DNA of 64,000 nucleotides from Populus alba (Eukaryota; Streptophyta; Magnoliopsida; Malpighiales; Salicaceae). Position 1 is the first letter of the stretch. Each line of letters opens with the position of its first letter. The stretch covers positions 1,927,001 through 1,991,000 of the forward strand of contig NC_133301.1 in assembly GCF_005239225.2 (NCBI RefSeq), in the 5' to 3' direction. The translations under genes were made by a program, and so were the position numbers. The notes under the pieces were generated by a model. It saw nothing but the letters and a program-made list of their open reading frames with translations, ran no database searches and was not told the origin of the DNA. Of this stretch, positions 12,300 through 24,200 are shown in pieces.

Positions 12300-12730
12300 A
12301 TAAAGTCCCATTTCTTTGATTGCAAGCAGTTTTCTTCACCTGAAAACCACTACAAACAAACCCAAAATCACTCTCACCTACAGCCTCTCTTGACACTCCC
12401 ATCTCCCTCTTCTTCAACTTGGACGTTTATAGTAACCCCACATATCATCACCATCATCTCTCATCACCTTCCCTCCCTCCCTCTCTCTCTCAAAGACCAC
12501 AATCTCTCTGTCTCTACACTTTCAAAATTCACCGTGTTCTCGCTTCTCCTTAGAGTACTTGCATCACACCTGCCTCTGCATCTCTCTCTTTCTTTCTTGC
12601 ACATATACACATATCCCATGTTGTAATAAGACTCTTTCTTTCCTGCACATGTACACATCCCATGTTGTAATAGACTCACAATCTTCTCTTCTCTTCTCTT
12701 CTGGCTGTCTCCAAGACTTGCGCAAAGAAC
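12300..12730 (+). promoter_or_regulatory. KNOX promoter-proximal region and 5' leader
   Basis: Pyrimidine-rich DNA with repeated CT runs directly precedes the KNOX start, as is common in plant leaders. It holds a short tandem duplication: CACATATACACATATCCCATGTTGTAATA at 12600-12628 is echoed at about 12645-12672. Each copy contains the minimal upstream ORF ATG-TTG-TAA (12618-12626 and 12662-12670). A third upstream ATG at 12649 opens a 32-codon frame that overlaps the main start out of frame and stops at 12747. The transcription start is not defined by sequence alone. Confidence 0.6.
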
Positions 12731-15700
12731 ATGGCCTTTCACCATAACTTGTCATCACAAGACCTCCCTCTTCACCACTTCACAGACCAACAAGCAACAG
12801 AGAACCACACAGCACCACCGAATTGGCTGAACACTGCCCTCCTCCGCTCTCAACAACCACCACAACAACAAACTCACCACCACTTCACTGATAACAACAA
12901 CACAAACAATTTCTTGAACCTCCACACCACCACCACTACCGCCACCGCCACCACTTCTGACTCAGCCTCTCATAACCCAGTTCAATGGCTCTCCCGGTCC
13001 TCCTCCTCCCTCCTAAACCGCAACCACAGTGACGTCATCGACGACGTCGCCGCCGGCGGGGACCACGCCATCATAACTAGTCTATCGCAAGAATCGTCGG
13101 AATTGAAGAATATGAATAAGAGTGAAGGTGAAGCCATGGTGGCGGATAGTGGTGGAGGAGAGGCGGTGGTGAATTGGCAAAATGCAAGGTATAAAGCGGA
13201 CATATTGACGCATCCGTTGTACGATCAATTGCTGTCGGCACACGTGGCGTGTTTAAGGATTGCCACGCCAGTTGATCAGTTGCCGAGGATTGATGCACAG
13301 TTGGCTCAGTCACAACAAGTAGTAACTAAGTACTCTGCTCTTGGAAGTCACCAAGGATTGGTTCCTGATGATAAAGAGCTTGATCAGTTTATGGTATGCT
13401 ACCATGTTAGTTAATCATGTTTGTGTTTCTTTGAAATCTGAAAAAAAGCTCCTTTTTTTTCAATTTGGACCAATTTTTTGCTTTCTCTATGTTGTTTTTG
13501 GTGCAAAGATTATGTTTTTGAATGCCTTGGATTGTGATTTGAAATGGGTGTGATTCATTTTGGTGTGTTTTTGGTTTGATTCACAAACATGTTTCTTAGA
13601 CCACTTGTGTTTTCCCGTGCAAAAAAGTTTGAATTTTTCAATATCTTGGATCATGAACTGAAATGGGCTTGATTAATTATTATTTTTTGAATGAATTTGG
13701 TTTGATTAATTATGACCACAGGCATTATTCAAATCACCCCAAAGTTTATAGTTTTTAATTAAATTGGCTTAGTTTTTGTTAATTGGAATGAATTTTGGTT
13801 TGGTTGATTATAGTTAGGGGGGTTTGTTGAGTTAGTGATTTTATGTGGGTTTCTTTTTTGAGATTGAAGGGTGGTGGATGCACCGACAGGGGTTTTATTT
13901 GGTGGGATAATTATAAGAGGAAGTTTGGTGGTGGCCTTTTTGGATGGCTGTTAGGTGCTTAGTTAGCAGATATATTGTTGATGATTTAGGGAAAGGTGTT
14001 AGCTCATTGTGACAATAAAAGAGGAGGAGATCTATCTTTGGTTGCAAGCGAGTTTGTTTACAGCCAAAACTAGCAGGGCTTTTGTGGCAAGAAGCTGGAA
14101 TTTGAATTTGAATGGGATCGGACGTATGTAATGGTATAGGACGAATGGTTATAATGCCATAACTGTAAGTTTCTGAATTTGGAGTGCCACTGGTAGACTG
14201 TAGTTACAGCTGTAATCTTCAATTCTTGACGTGTAAAGACTGGAAAATTTGGATACTAACTGTGCTTGCAAAACTCAAGCGGCCAAGTCCAACATGAAGA
14301 ACGATAGTGGTTCACAGTGCAGCAGAGCTTTATGAGGGACCGATCTGAGTTTGATCGCCAGTCTTGGAGATTGAAGTGATTGAGGTCATTTGAAGTTAAT
14401 TCAATGAAATATCAGACAGGGGGGAAGATGAGAAGAGATTAAGAGATGTGCATGGTAAAGTACTGTATGACAGACTCTTTTAACGATCTCGGGGCCCCTT
14501 AATTTCTCAACAACTCTAATGTCAGGGATGAAATGAAATTAAATGTGGTTAGGAATAATTTCTATCTAGGTCTAATAGCTTTCCTGCCATGGCTGATGGC
14601 ATGTTTTCAGAAACAAAGAATCTGATTTAGCTTATTCTGAAATTTGATTTTTCAAGTGGGTATAGGGTAGATACCAAGCCATTAAATTGAGTTTTTGGAT
14701 ACTTTGATTTTAGTCATGATCTTCAAGTTCTGTGACAAACTCTTTGAGATATCGTCCTTGACCTAAATTCTTTGCACTGCTTGATTGAATGGAAATACGT
14801 TCTTCATCCCACAAGTTTTTGGATCTGTCTCGGCTATTGATGCTTTCAGGTCTGATTGCCCCAAGCATAGATGCTTGCTTGAAATTCTATTAGTTAGTTT
14901 TTAAGTGAAGTGTGCAACTAGAATATTTTTCACTATGGTGTTTGATATGTTATAACCTAATACTACAACGAGTATGTGCATATTTGGTAACCTATAGTTC
15001 CAGAGTTAAGTTCTGTAGGAGAAATTTTCAGTGAAAATGACTTCAAAGCGTGTACAATCCACACATTCTAAAAGAAAATATCACTAAGTCATAGTGAATT
15101 TCTCTTGATTTGGTGTTGCTAAGAGATTGCTGTAGTTTCTGATTCTTTTGATTCTGCCAGGACTAGCAGACAATTAATTCAGATCGTTTGTCTTATTTTC
15201 CCTATGTAATTGGAATACATAGTGCGTGTTCAATGACAATTTTCGGAGTTGCTTTGAAGCTGAAGCATGAAAAAAGAATCAAAATGTTGATCCTTTCATT
15301 TTTTGATGCCGCAGACACATTATTTTCTATTGCTCTGTTCCTTCAAAGAACAATTGCAACAACATGTTCGAGTTCATGCAATGGAAGCAGTGATGGCATG
15401 CTGGGAGATAGAGCAATCCCTACAAAGTTTAACGGGTAATACTTCATTATCTTATATCACCTAAATCTGTTTATAAGCCTCTAAGCTGCTAGATTCTTGC
15501 AGAGGCATGATTCTTGTTGTTTTTCTGTGCAATGGTTCATCCGGTGGAGGAAGCAGGGCAAAAGCTAAAGAATTAAGGGAATTTTATTGCCTTTTTTACA
15601 AGACTCTCTCCTGCTCTTTGGAGAGTTTTGGGATCTTATGCTTTCCCATTTGTAACCTGTTGAAACTAGCAAACCATAAACACGACTGACATTATAGGCT

Positions 15701-16960
15701 GATTTTGTTTCAAGTTTTTCTTGCCTTCCCTGATAAATGTTTATGTCTCTGCCGCATTAGAATTCTATCACTTTCATACTTTGAGCAAAAAGATACCGGG
15801 ACAAGTATTCATGACGTGAAGCTTTAATATTTTCCTTTTGCTACATGAACAGGAGTTTCTCCAGGTGAAGGTACAGGTGCAACAATGTCCGATGACGACG
15901 ACGACCAAGTTGACAGTGATGCCAATTTGTTCGTTGGAAGTTTGGAGGGTGCAGATACACTAGGGTTTGGTCCCTTGGTCCCTACAGAGAGTGAGAGATC
16001 TTTGATGGAGCGTGTGAGACAAGAATTGAAGCATGAATTAAAACAGGTAATGGCCAAAGTTATCTAATCTGAAGGATTCGACATTTTCATTGCAACCAAT
16101 TTTCTTTACGTTTTGCAGGGTTACAAAGAAAAAATTGTTGACATTAGAGAGGAAATTCTGCGAAAGAGAAGAGCAGGAAAGCTTCCTGGGGACACAACCT
16201 CAGTCTTAAAAGCTTGGTGGCAATCACATTCCAAGTGGCCATATCCTACCGTAAGTGTTACTGTTACTGCTCCATCTCTTTAACAAGATTCGATGCTGTC
16301 ATTTAGCAGCATCCAATGAGTTCTAGTTTGAAATGAGATTGATTTAAGCTACGGTTACCCCCATATGCATGCATTAGTCCTGTTCATTGGAACCCCACCT
16401 GCTGGCACGCTGTGTTAGGACAAGTCAAAAAACGTGTGCTTTTAGTTTTGTACAGCCTTGAGCCTTGAGGGTCCAAGAATGACAAAACCAGCGAAATTTC
16501 CTTCCTTAAAGGACTGAAAAGATGTCGATACACCCTCACACACTACGCAAACGAGCAGAATTTGGAGGCAACAGGCTGATACTTCTTCTGACATGACGTT
16601 AGTGGGTGACCAGATTGGGGGGCAGTTTAAGCCCAAATCATCAGTCTCTCTGATTTGGCTGTTTATTAACTGTAGAAATTGAACCTCCATGACTTTTCAG
16701 GAGGAAGACAAGGCAAGATTGGTGCAGGAAACGGGCTTGCAATTAAAGCAGATAAATAACTGGTTCATCAATCAAAGGAAGAGGAACTGGCACAGTAATC
16801 CTTCGACCTCAACAGTCTTGAAAAGCAAACGCAAAAGGTATTTTTATTGTTTCATTAAACCACATATCTTCACATAATTCAGTGCCTTGCGAGCTTTGAA
16901 CCAACCTTGATTTTGAAAAGAAGCAATGCAGGTGATAACAATGGCGATCGATTTGTGTAA
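12731..16960 (+). CDS. KNAT3-like: Class II KNOX (KNAT3/4/5-type) TALE homeobox transcription factor
   Basis: Nuclear TALE-class transcription factor expected to pair with BELL proteins. Class II members act in differentiating organs and secondary growth. Exons: 12731-13393, 15315-15435, 15853-16046, 16119-16250, 16701-16837 and 16921-16960, giving 428 aa, close to Arabidopsis KNAT3. A Gln/His/Asn/Thr-rich N-terminus (1-145) is followed by KNOX1 (about 149-193) and KNOX2 (about 215-262, [20 protein letters not shown]). An acidic linker ([11 protein letters not shown]), ELK (about 319-340) and a homeodomain with the PYP three-residue extension (about 341-403, [11 protein letters not shown]) complete it. 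The tail [12 protein letters not shown] joins exons 5 and 6 in frame and matches the clade. Intron 1 is long (1.9 kb) and one intron splits the homeodomain after WPYPT, as in other class II genes. KNAT3 versus KNAT4/5 is not resolved. Confidence 0.96.
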
Positions 16961-17934
16961 ATTCCAATATAAAGTTTCCACCCTAGCAAGTATATTGAAC
17001 ATACTACTACATAGCAATGGAGCTGCAAAGGGTTTGACGATGGTCCACAGATATATATATGACCACAGTTTGCTTCTAGAGGAAAGAAAGACTAACATAG
17101 ACGATGATCGTGGGTTGTCCAGGGCACGCAGATGGTAGAATGAATGCAGTACAGTCTTATTCAGAGTTTCAAATTAGTTACGAATTCTATTAGCAAAAAT
17201 AGCAGTGTGGATTAGCATGTTTTATGAATTTTTGTCTACTTCTCTCTATATATGAATAATAATGGCGAGGGGTGATGGATGTACAGTGAAATAATATTTG
17301 CTTGGTTTCCTTACAGTCACTGTAGATTATACCTTCTCTTGTTCCTCTCGTTGCTTTGTGATATATGATAAAGGATTAAATTTGCAGCAGATATTCAATT
17401 TAATATGAAATATTTCAGAAAAACATACTGAACCTGGGCAAGGAAAAAGAAGCCCTAACGATCAATACAGAAGTTGAAGCAGCCAGCCCCCTTGAAGAGG
17501 CTTTGAACCTTTTCGTTTCTTGAAAGATCAACACAGAGATGGGTTTTCATATCCATTATTAGCCGAGGCTGAATCAAGTTCTTAACAAGAACAAAATTGG
17601 AACTCAATGAGAATGGCAATCAGACAGCAAGCCATCATCGTTTTTATCATGATGGAGATTTAACAAGTAGTCAATCTGTTTTAAGAAAACGGAAATCGAT
17701 TCAAAAAGCTTTTGGAGCAGCTGGAAATCTTGTACAAAATGGAAGAAAAATCAAGAAAAAAGATTAAAACAAAAACTAGCAGGATCGTATGTTAACTCTC
17801 CTTTGTTAATTCCACCTGGGGTTGCCCCAGCAACGATTCAAGGCTGACTTTTTATTTTCTTTTTCTTTTCTTTTAATTATGTGATGATTAAAATAAACAT
17901 GACTCAACTATAGTACAGGACTTGGAAACTTGGG

Positions 17935-18130
17935 TGTCATTTGAAATTCCAATCAAAATGATATTTTTAAGAAAATTGAAAATTATTTTTTATTAAAATC
18001 ATTTTTTTGTTTATATATTTAGATTGTTTTATGATGTTATAAATAATTTTAAAAACATAATTAAAAAATTATTATTTTAATATATTTTTAAATAAAAAAT
18101 ACTTAAAAAAAATATCTATTACAACACTCT
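17935..18130 (-). repeat. AT-rich dispersed element, reverse copy
   Basis: Shows the reverse-orientation block order: TTTTTTTGTTTATATATTTAGATTG, then GATGTTATAAATAATTTTAAA and an ACTTAAAAAAAATATC end with AACACTCTCA. It matches the copies at 35.1 and 52.3 kb. Confidence 0.45.
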
Positions 18131-18209
18131 CAGATGCTCTCATATGGCTATTTTTTAAAATAAACTAAAAGCTTGCAAATATGGTTGATAGGTGCAATTG
18201 ATGTCATAA

Positions 18210-18385
18210 TTTTTATAAACATAGATATTTAGACTAGTTTATGCGTACCTCGATTAATTTTACGGGCTCTAAAATTACTAACCATATAAACTTTTAATAA
18301 TTTTAAAATTTATAAAACTCGAACCAATAATTTTTAAAAAATAAATCTAGAACCAAGTTAAATTATACTCGTAATTTGACGTAAC
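18210..18385 (-). mobile_element. tRNA-derived SINE copy
   Basis: Read on the minus strand, the copy has an A-box-like TAATTTAACTTGGTTCTAGA and a B-box-like GGTTCGAGTTTT about 35 bases later. Next come TATATGGTTAGTAATTTTAG and the tail signature AATTAATCGAGGTACGC. The same head-to-tail order is seen at 20.2, 33.6 and 62.5 kb. Internal RNA polymerase III boxes with a shared 3' region mark a tRNA-derived SINE. It is heavily mutated and surely inactive. Confidence 0.7.
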
Positions 18386-19274
18386 CTTTCTTGCCATTAT
18401 TCGGCAGTAAAACTATCTACTATTAGACAAATGATTGACAAACAATGTTTTTTGTCTTGAATTTTTTATCTGAGTGTATTTTAGTAACACGAGTAATAAT
18501 GACATTCTGGGGTGAAACTGGGGATGGGAAAGATATTCTCGCACATTCTGAGTGCTTCACTTGCGATATTTTGGATGAACTAGATATTGGTTGTTGCATG
18601 TTACATAATTTTGTTCAGATAAAAAATAGAACGGACCGATTATTTATATAATATAGTAGAAAAGGATTGAAATTTCTAGATGCTAGAAGACATTCAAGTA
18701 AATGTACCTAAATAACAACAAATTAGCTTGGTTAGGGAAGCCCTTGAAGATATTTTGTATAATGATTTAAATATACCTAGATTTATTGTATAACTTTATG
18801 GCATGATTAATTAGTCAAGATGTGTGGAAACTAGTTTGAAAACTGACATTAATAAAATAAATATATATATATATTCAACCACCAGCTGGAAGATACCTCC
18901 TCAAACAAGTGATCATGGAGAGCAGTGCAGTGAGTTTCTTGCTTTCAACAATGAGGTTTCTTACAGCTCACCCATGGTAAATAAAATTATTTACCAGGTA
19001 GCTCGTAAACCTTTCACCTGGTCACGCTTCAACTGAATTATGTGTCGGTACTGGTCGCCATCCAAGTACTGTATCTCCTAGAGACTCCGCAACCTTCACC
19101 GTAAGAAACAAATACATCAAAAAACAAAAAATCAATGAAATTCAACTTGAATTTCAATCCAGACAAACGGGGCTCAAAATTACAGAATAATATTGTTATA
19201 ATCTGAATATACAGAATTTAAATAAAATTCAGTAAAAAAAATCCATTCAAAATTCAATAAAGATATTAAATTTA

Positions 19275-19640
19275 GAGGGGGTTTAGAAATATAGTAGTGG
19301 TTAGTTTATAAATTATTTTTTACTTAATATTTTTTATTTTTAAAAAATTATTTTTGATATTATAATATTAAAATAATTTAAAAATAAAATTAATTTTAAT
19401 TTTAATAAAATAAAATTTAAATTCTAAAACACTATTCAACCACGTACTGAAACACACGCGTGTTTGGAAGTATAATAACATTTACTTTTTAAAGTGTTTT
19501 TTTACTAAAAAATTATATTAAAATAATATTTTTAAAAATTATTTTTAATATTAGTATCTTAAAGTGTTTAAAAATATTAAAAATAAATAAAAATTAATTT
19601 TTTTATATAAACACTTCTATGTAAAAAAAAATTAGATAAC
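19275..19640 (+). repeat. Two consecutive AT-rich dispersed elements
   Basis: One copy at about 19275-19450 (GGGTTTAGAAATATAGTAGTGG head, TTTTTAAAAAATTATTTTTG block) is followed by a second at about 19465-19640. The second has head GTGTTTGGAAGTATAATAAC. Block order is as at 9.8 kb. Confidence 0.5.
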
Positions 19641-20211
19641 ACTTGCTTCAGAAAACACGCTTCTCCTCTCGTTTAGTGTTTAATGATTCTTTTTAGCAAA
19701 ACTATCCTTATACTTTTCAACTAATACCGGGCATATCCTATATAGACGCACTTCTTTCTCATCGGTTTCATTCTACACAAAAGAGAAAGCAGTTGAGAAG
19801 CTGCTAGTTGTTGTTCATCAAAAGGAGAAGAGATCAAAGGTGTGCCCAACTTCTTATTATCTCTTACTTGCCAATGGTAAATCACTCACCTCATGTTTTG
19901 AATACTACCTGTAAAATAATGCTGTAAGTAAAATTATGAATATATAATATTATAGAGAAATACAAAATTATTAAAAACTGAAAAAGATTAGATCTTTAAG
20001 TAATAAATCTTTAAATAAATTTAAATCAATTTAACAGAATCCTGAAGACTACCAAGCAATTTTATTTTATAATTTTTGGTACGTATATGGTGCTTGGAAA
20101 CCCAACCGTTAGATAGCCTAACATTCTTGATTGTTTAGCTCCATGTCATTATAATCGCTGTCATTTTAATAAATTTTGTTATCAAAGTGGAAGAATAGAA
20201 AGAAAATATGA

Positions 20212-20395
20212 ATATTTTTTTTATATTAACGTTGGTATATGAACTAATTTGCACATAACTTAACTAGTACACAAGCTCTGAAATTAATAATTATATAAAA
20301 CTTCAATGCCCCTGAGATTTGTGAAATTCGAATTAATAATATCCGTGGAGTAAATTCAGGATCTAATCATTTGAGATATATCCCTCGTGATTAAA
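20212..20395 (-). mobile_element. tRNA-derived SINE copy
   Basis: On the minus strand an A-box-like TATCTCAAATGATTAGA is followed about 37 bases later by the B-box-like AATTCGAATTTC. CTCAGGGGCATTGAAG and the tail CTAGTTAAGTTATGTGCAAA then follow. The layout matches the other SINE copies in this window. It is degenerate. Confidence 0.65.
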
Positions 20396-21213
20396 AATAT
20401 GAACTTTTTAATGTTATTGGAAAGTGTTTTGGTGTATATTTAACATTTTAAATGTTATTTCAAGTTATCCACTATAAATATAAAATTAATTTCAATTTAT
20501 TGTTGCATTTTACATTATTTTATTCTAATAAAAGATAGAGTAAATCATTTATTTACATAATATAATAGAGAAATACTGAAATTTCTAAACGAGGACGATA
20601 CTAATATGATTCATGGGTTTAAAAATTTTTGTATTTTAATTTAATTAATATTCTTCATGGGTTTAAAAATTTATTATTAATATACTCGGGAAAATATTAT
20701 ATTATTATTTTTTATTTCTGTATCTCAAAAAATTTCTCTCAAATTAATAATAATAATAATAATGGATATTTGTGTATGTTAAAATGTTAGGAATATCATA
20801 ATAAATAGGTTTAAATTTAACACAATTTTTCTCATTTTTCTCGAAATGGAAAAGAGTATAACATGGACCTATTTTTTTAAAAAAAATTCCAGGCTGAAAA
20901 AATGTTTTTAAATTTTAAAAAATTAACATATTTTCTGTTTTTTTATTGGTGAAGAAAATTTGGGGGGGAAAAAAGGAAAATTATTTTGTTTTACTGAAAA
21001 GGGACTGAGGAGAATTCCTGGAGTGAACTCGTAATTTTATTCAAAGCTTTAGAGAGTCTGTTAGTATGGAGTAAGGACCCCTCTAGAAAGAAGCCTCCGA
21101 CCAACTCTCATTAGTCATTCCTGCTTTGATTTTGAAGGCCTCTCTCTAAGCATTTGAGCAGCGCGACTCCTCAAGTCAAGCAGCTAATCAATCTAAAAAT
21201 TTCCGAATACCTA

Positions 21214-24200
21214 ATGGTAAAAATCTCCCTCACTCACAAAATCTTGCAAAATTTCCGAGTCTCTAACTCTTCTCTTATCGCAGGAACAACAGCAGCAGCA
21301 AACCCCGTCTTTGGACGATTGCTTGAAGCTATTGAAAGGTGAAAGAGATGAGCAACGCCTTGCCGGTTTACTCCTAGTTACCAAATTTTGTAATGGAGAC
21401 GACCTCGTTTCTCTCCGAAAAGTTTACAACGCAGTCGGTGTCCACTTTCTTGACCGACTCTTAAGAACCGGTAACGCTTCTTCTTCGTCTTTTTTAATAA
21501 TTTAATTACTGGTTTTTTTCTTTATTATGCTGAAATTAAAAGTGTTAATTTAGGAGTTTTTACCTTGTATGTTTTTTTATTTACTTGGTTAGGTACGGGT
21601 AAAGGAAGTGTTACTGGAGGAGATAATAGGGATATGTATCTGCAGTTATCAGTTACAGTTCTGGCTGCATTCTGTCGCGTGCCGGATATTGCTGAATCGA
21701 AAGAAATGGTTTCGAAGATTCCTTTGATTTTGGAAATAATGCCGGAAGTGTAAGCTTCATTTCCTTAACTTAATTGGAAACAGTGCTGGAAAATCTGCCC
21801 CATTTCCTGATTTTGCTAATGATTTGTTCTACGTTCTCACAAACTACCTATCTTACAATGGCCTCTCATGAAATATTGCCCAGGATTTTGTTTTTTCGGT
21901 TGCCTTAATTATCACTAATTTTGCGATTTTGATTATTTTCGGTTGCTGACCGAGTGCTTGTTTTTCGAATCATAGATCAGGTTCACCTGTTCTTGAAGAG
22001 TGCTATGAATTTTTATATCTGGTAACAACTTCATATGAAGATGGAGCCACAGCGTTTTATGAATCTGGAGGCATGAAAGTGCTAGCTTCTCAGATGAGTT
22101 CTTTGCCTGATGGTAATTAATTTTATTCTTTAATGTCTTTCATTGGCAAGCCTTTGAGATATCGTAGTTGTTAATTTTGAATGAAAAAAAATTATGCGAT
22201 TCCTTTAGCTGCAACCTGGTTATGTGGGTAAACTGTTGTTCCTCGGTTTAAATTGTTATAGCATCTTTGCTTCTATTCTAATGAAAGTAGAGGTATTTTT
22301 TCATGTGAAATAGAGGATTTTCTTCCAAAATTTCTTATTCTGAATGAGTCATGCGAAATCCTGCAGGCTCTCATATGATGGAGCTGGCGATGAAAATTGT
22401 ACAGTCTATACTAAGCAGGCTATCTCAGGATGTTGTTACCAATACCTATGTGTCAGAGCTATCAATGATGGTAAGCTAAAGGCTAATATTGGCATCTGGT
22501 ATATCCTTTTCATGACTTTAAGTTCTTTATCTGCTAAATTTTCTTAGTCTTTGAAGACTGGACCTTAACCTCCAGCTATTTTGTTTTAGATTCAAATGTG
22601 TAAAGATTGTTTGCCTTTCTCTTGCAGGTGGCCACAGTAGCAAGACAATTTGCTTTGTTGCACAATTCTCTTAAATTTGAAGCACTTCATCTACTATCCG
22701 AGATTTTCTCATCAAAGTATTCAGTAAGTTATCATGTTTCGTAATTGTTAATGTTTCAGGAAGGAGTCATTTAGCCAAACTGTATAATTGATACTAGATA
22801 GTTACCAATGCAGCTAATTTTTCATGCTTGGATGGGGAAAAAATTAGTAGAGGAAACTAGAGCCTAGATTGAATGGCCAAACTCAACATGCAAACAACTT
22901 TAAAAAATGGCCAAACTCAACATGCAAACAACTCTCAATAATCTGTCTTGGCATTCAAATTTATGTGACTCTTAGAAATCCTTATCAAAATAGGATTAGC
23001 AAATATTTTTTAGAACTAAAGATTGAATGGCAGAATGTTGATGACAGTGGTAATTGACAGGTTGGAGTTCATATCATAGATGGTGTCTTACTTCATTGTT
23101 TTGTCTGTTGGTCCCTTGTTTCTGCATTATTTGTTCTTTGAAGGTCCAAATTTCCTTTTGTCTTGTAGAAACTTTGGAGAATTCTTGGTTTGATTAGTGC
23201 ACTCTGGAATTGAAATAACTAATGTCTGCTGTTGATATTTGAAACTCAATCATTTTCAATCACCAACATGCATTGAGATTTTCTGTTTTGGTGTTTGGCT
23301 GGTTTGGAGAAAGTTGGGGGGGTTGATAGTTCCTTATTCCAATTCTAAAGCTGTTTGTGTCATTTTCTTGCTGTTTCAGAAACCACTTTGTGATGCATTG
23401 TGTGCAATGGCTGGCAACAAATGGCCAGATCATATGCGTGCTGGGATTGTGGCTATTTTACAGAATCGTGTAGGTACTGTACTTGTTCTCCTTTTACATG
23501 ATTTCTCTTTTAAATTACCAACTATCTTACATTCTAGGTGACTTGAAAACTTATCTGTGCTTGGACAAATGTGAAGGGGCATAGCTTTCTCTTTGAGTGA
23601 CCTTTTCCTTTAACCAGCTTGGCATGTATTTTTGGAATGGGATTTATTTCATCTGCTAACTTTTTGTGAGGGATCTCTAACATTGGCATTTTTGTTTCCC
23701 TTTGATTCTCCCTTTTCTCTTTGGACTAGAAATGGTATACCTGAATCTATGGGTGTATTTTAAATAATCACCTGATGCATGGGTGGGTTTGGCATCAGTG
23801 ACAAATTGCTAGGGAACACCTTGAAACTTGTCGTGGAGTTTTTGGGAACATCTTTGAGCATTTGAAATGGGATTGTAAATTAAAATAATCATTGCTAAGC
23901 TCATGACCACTCTGCTTTCAATCTTTTATAAGGGAATTGTGCATAATACCCTCTTTACAGTGATACTCTATAGTTTAGATAGGATCTAGATATTGTATGA
24001 ACTCTGCTCAAGTTAAATGGGCCTTTTCCCCCATGTATCTTATGATCGTTGATTGATGAGTGAGCATAATGAAAAATTGAATTCAATTTTTTCTATTCAA
24101 TATGCTTAGAACATGCAATTTTAATTTTAGATTATAAATTCACTTGTGCCATTTAATGTGCAGAACCTGCTGAAAAGCTCCATGCCCTTATTTTGGCTGA

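Larger units (their letters stand above)
10141..12300. other. Intergenic spacer upstream of the KNOX gene
   Basis: Low-copy sequence at about 10230-10480 has open frames on both strands that look fortuitous, plus a GGAT tetranucleotide run near 10289-10305. The remainder is AT-rich. A (ATA)n run lies at about 12270-12290, shortly before the KNOX leader. Confidence 0.5.
16961..21213. other. 3' flank of KNOX and intergenic spacer
   Basis: About 16961-17820 is the KNOX 3' UTR and flank, less AT-biased than what follows. From 17900 the spacer is AT-rich, with SINE copies at about 18.2 and 20.2 kb and AT-rich dispersed elements at about 17.9 and 19.3-19.6 kb. An (AAT)n run sits at 20744-20763. 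About 21000-21213 is the leader of the neurochondrin gene. Confidence 0.6.

Noticed and set aside
18445..18651. 68-codon frame with GCCMLHNFVQ, faintly like the end of a Harbinger transposase
   Set aside because: One short word only; no DDE residues, no second ORF and no terminal inverted repeats nearby.
21154..21342. Frame continuing from exon 1 through intron 1 of the neurochondrin gene
   Set aside because: It needs a TTG start and reads the exon 2 segment in the wrong frame; the family sequence SLDDCLKLLKGE is in another frame after splicing.
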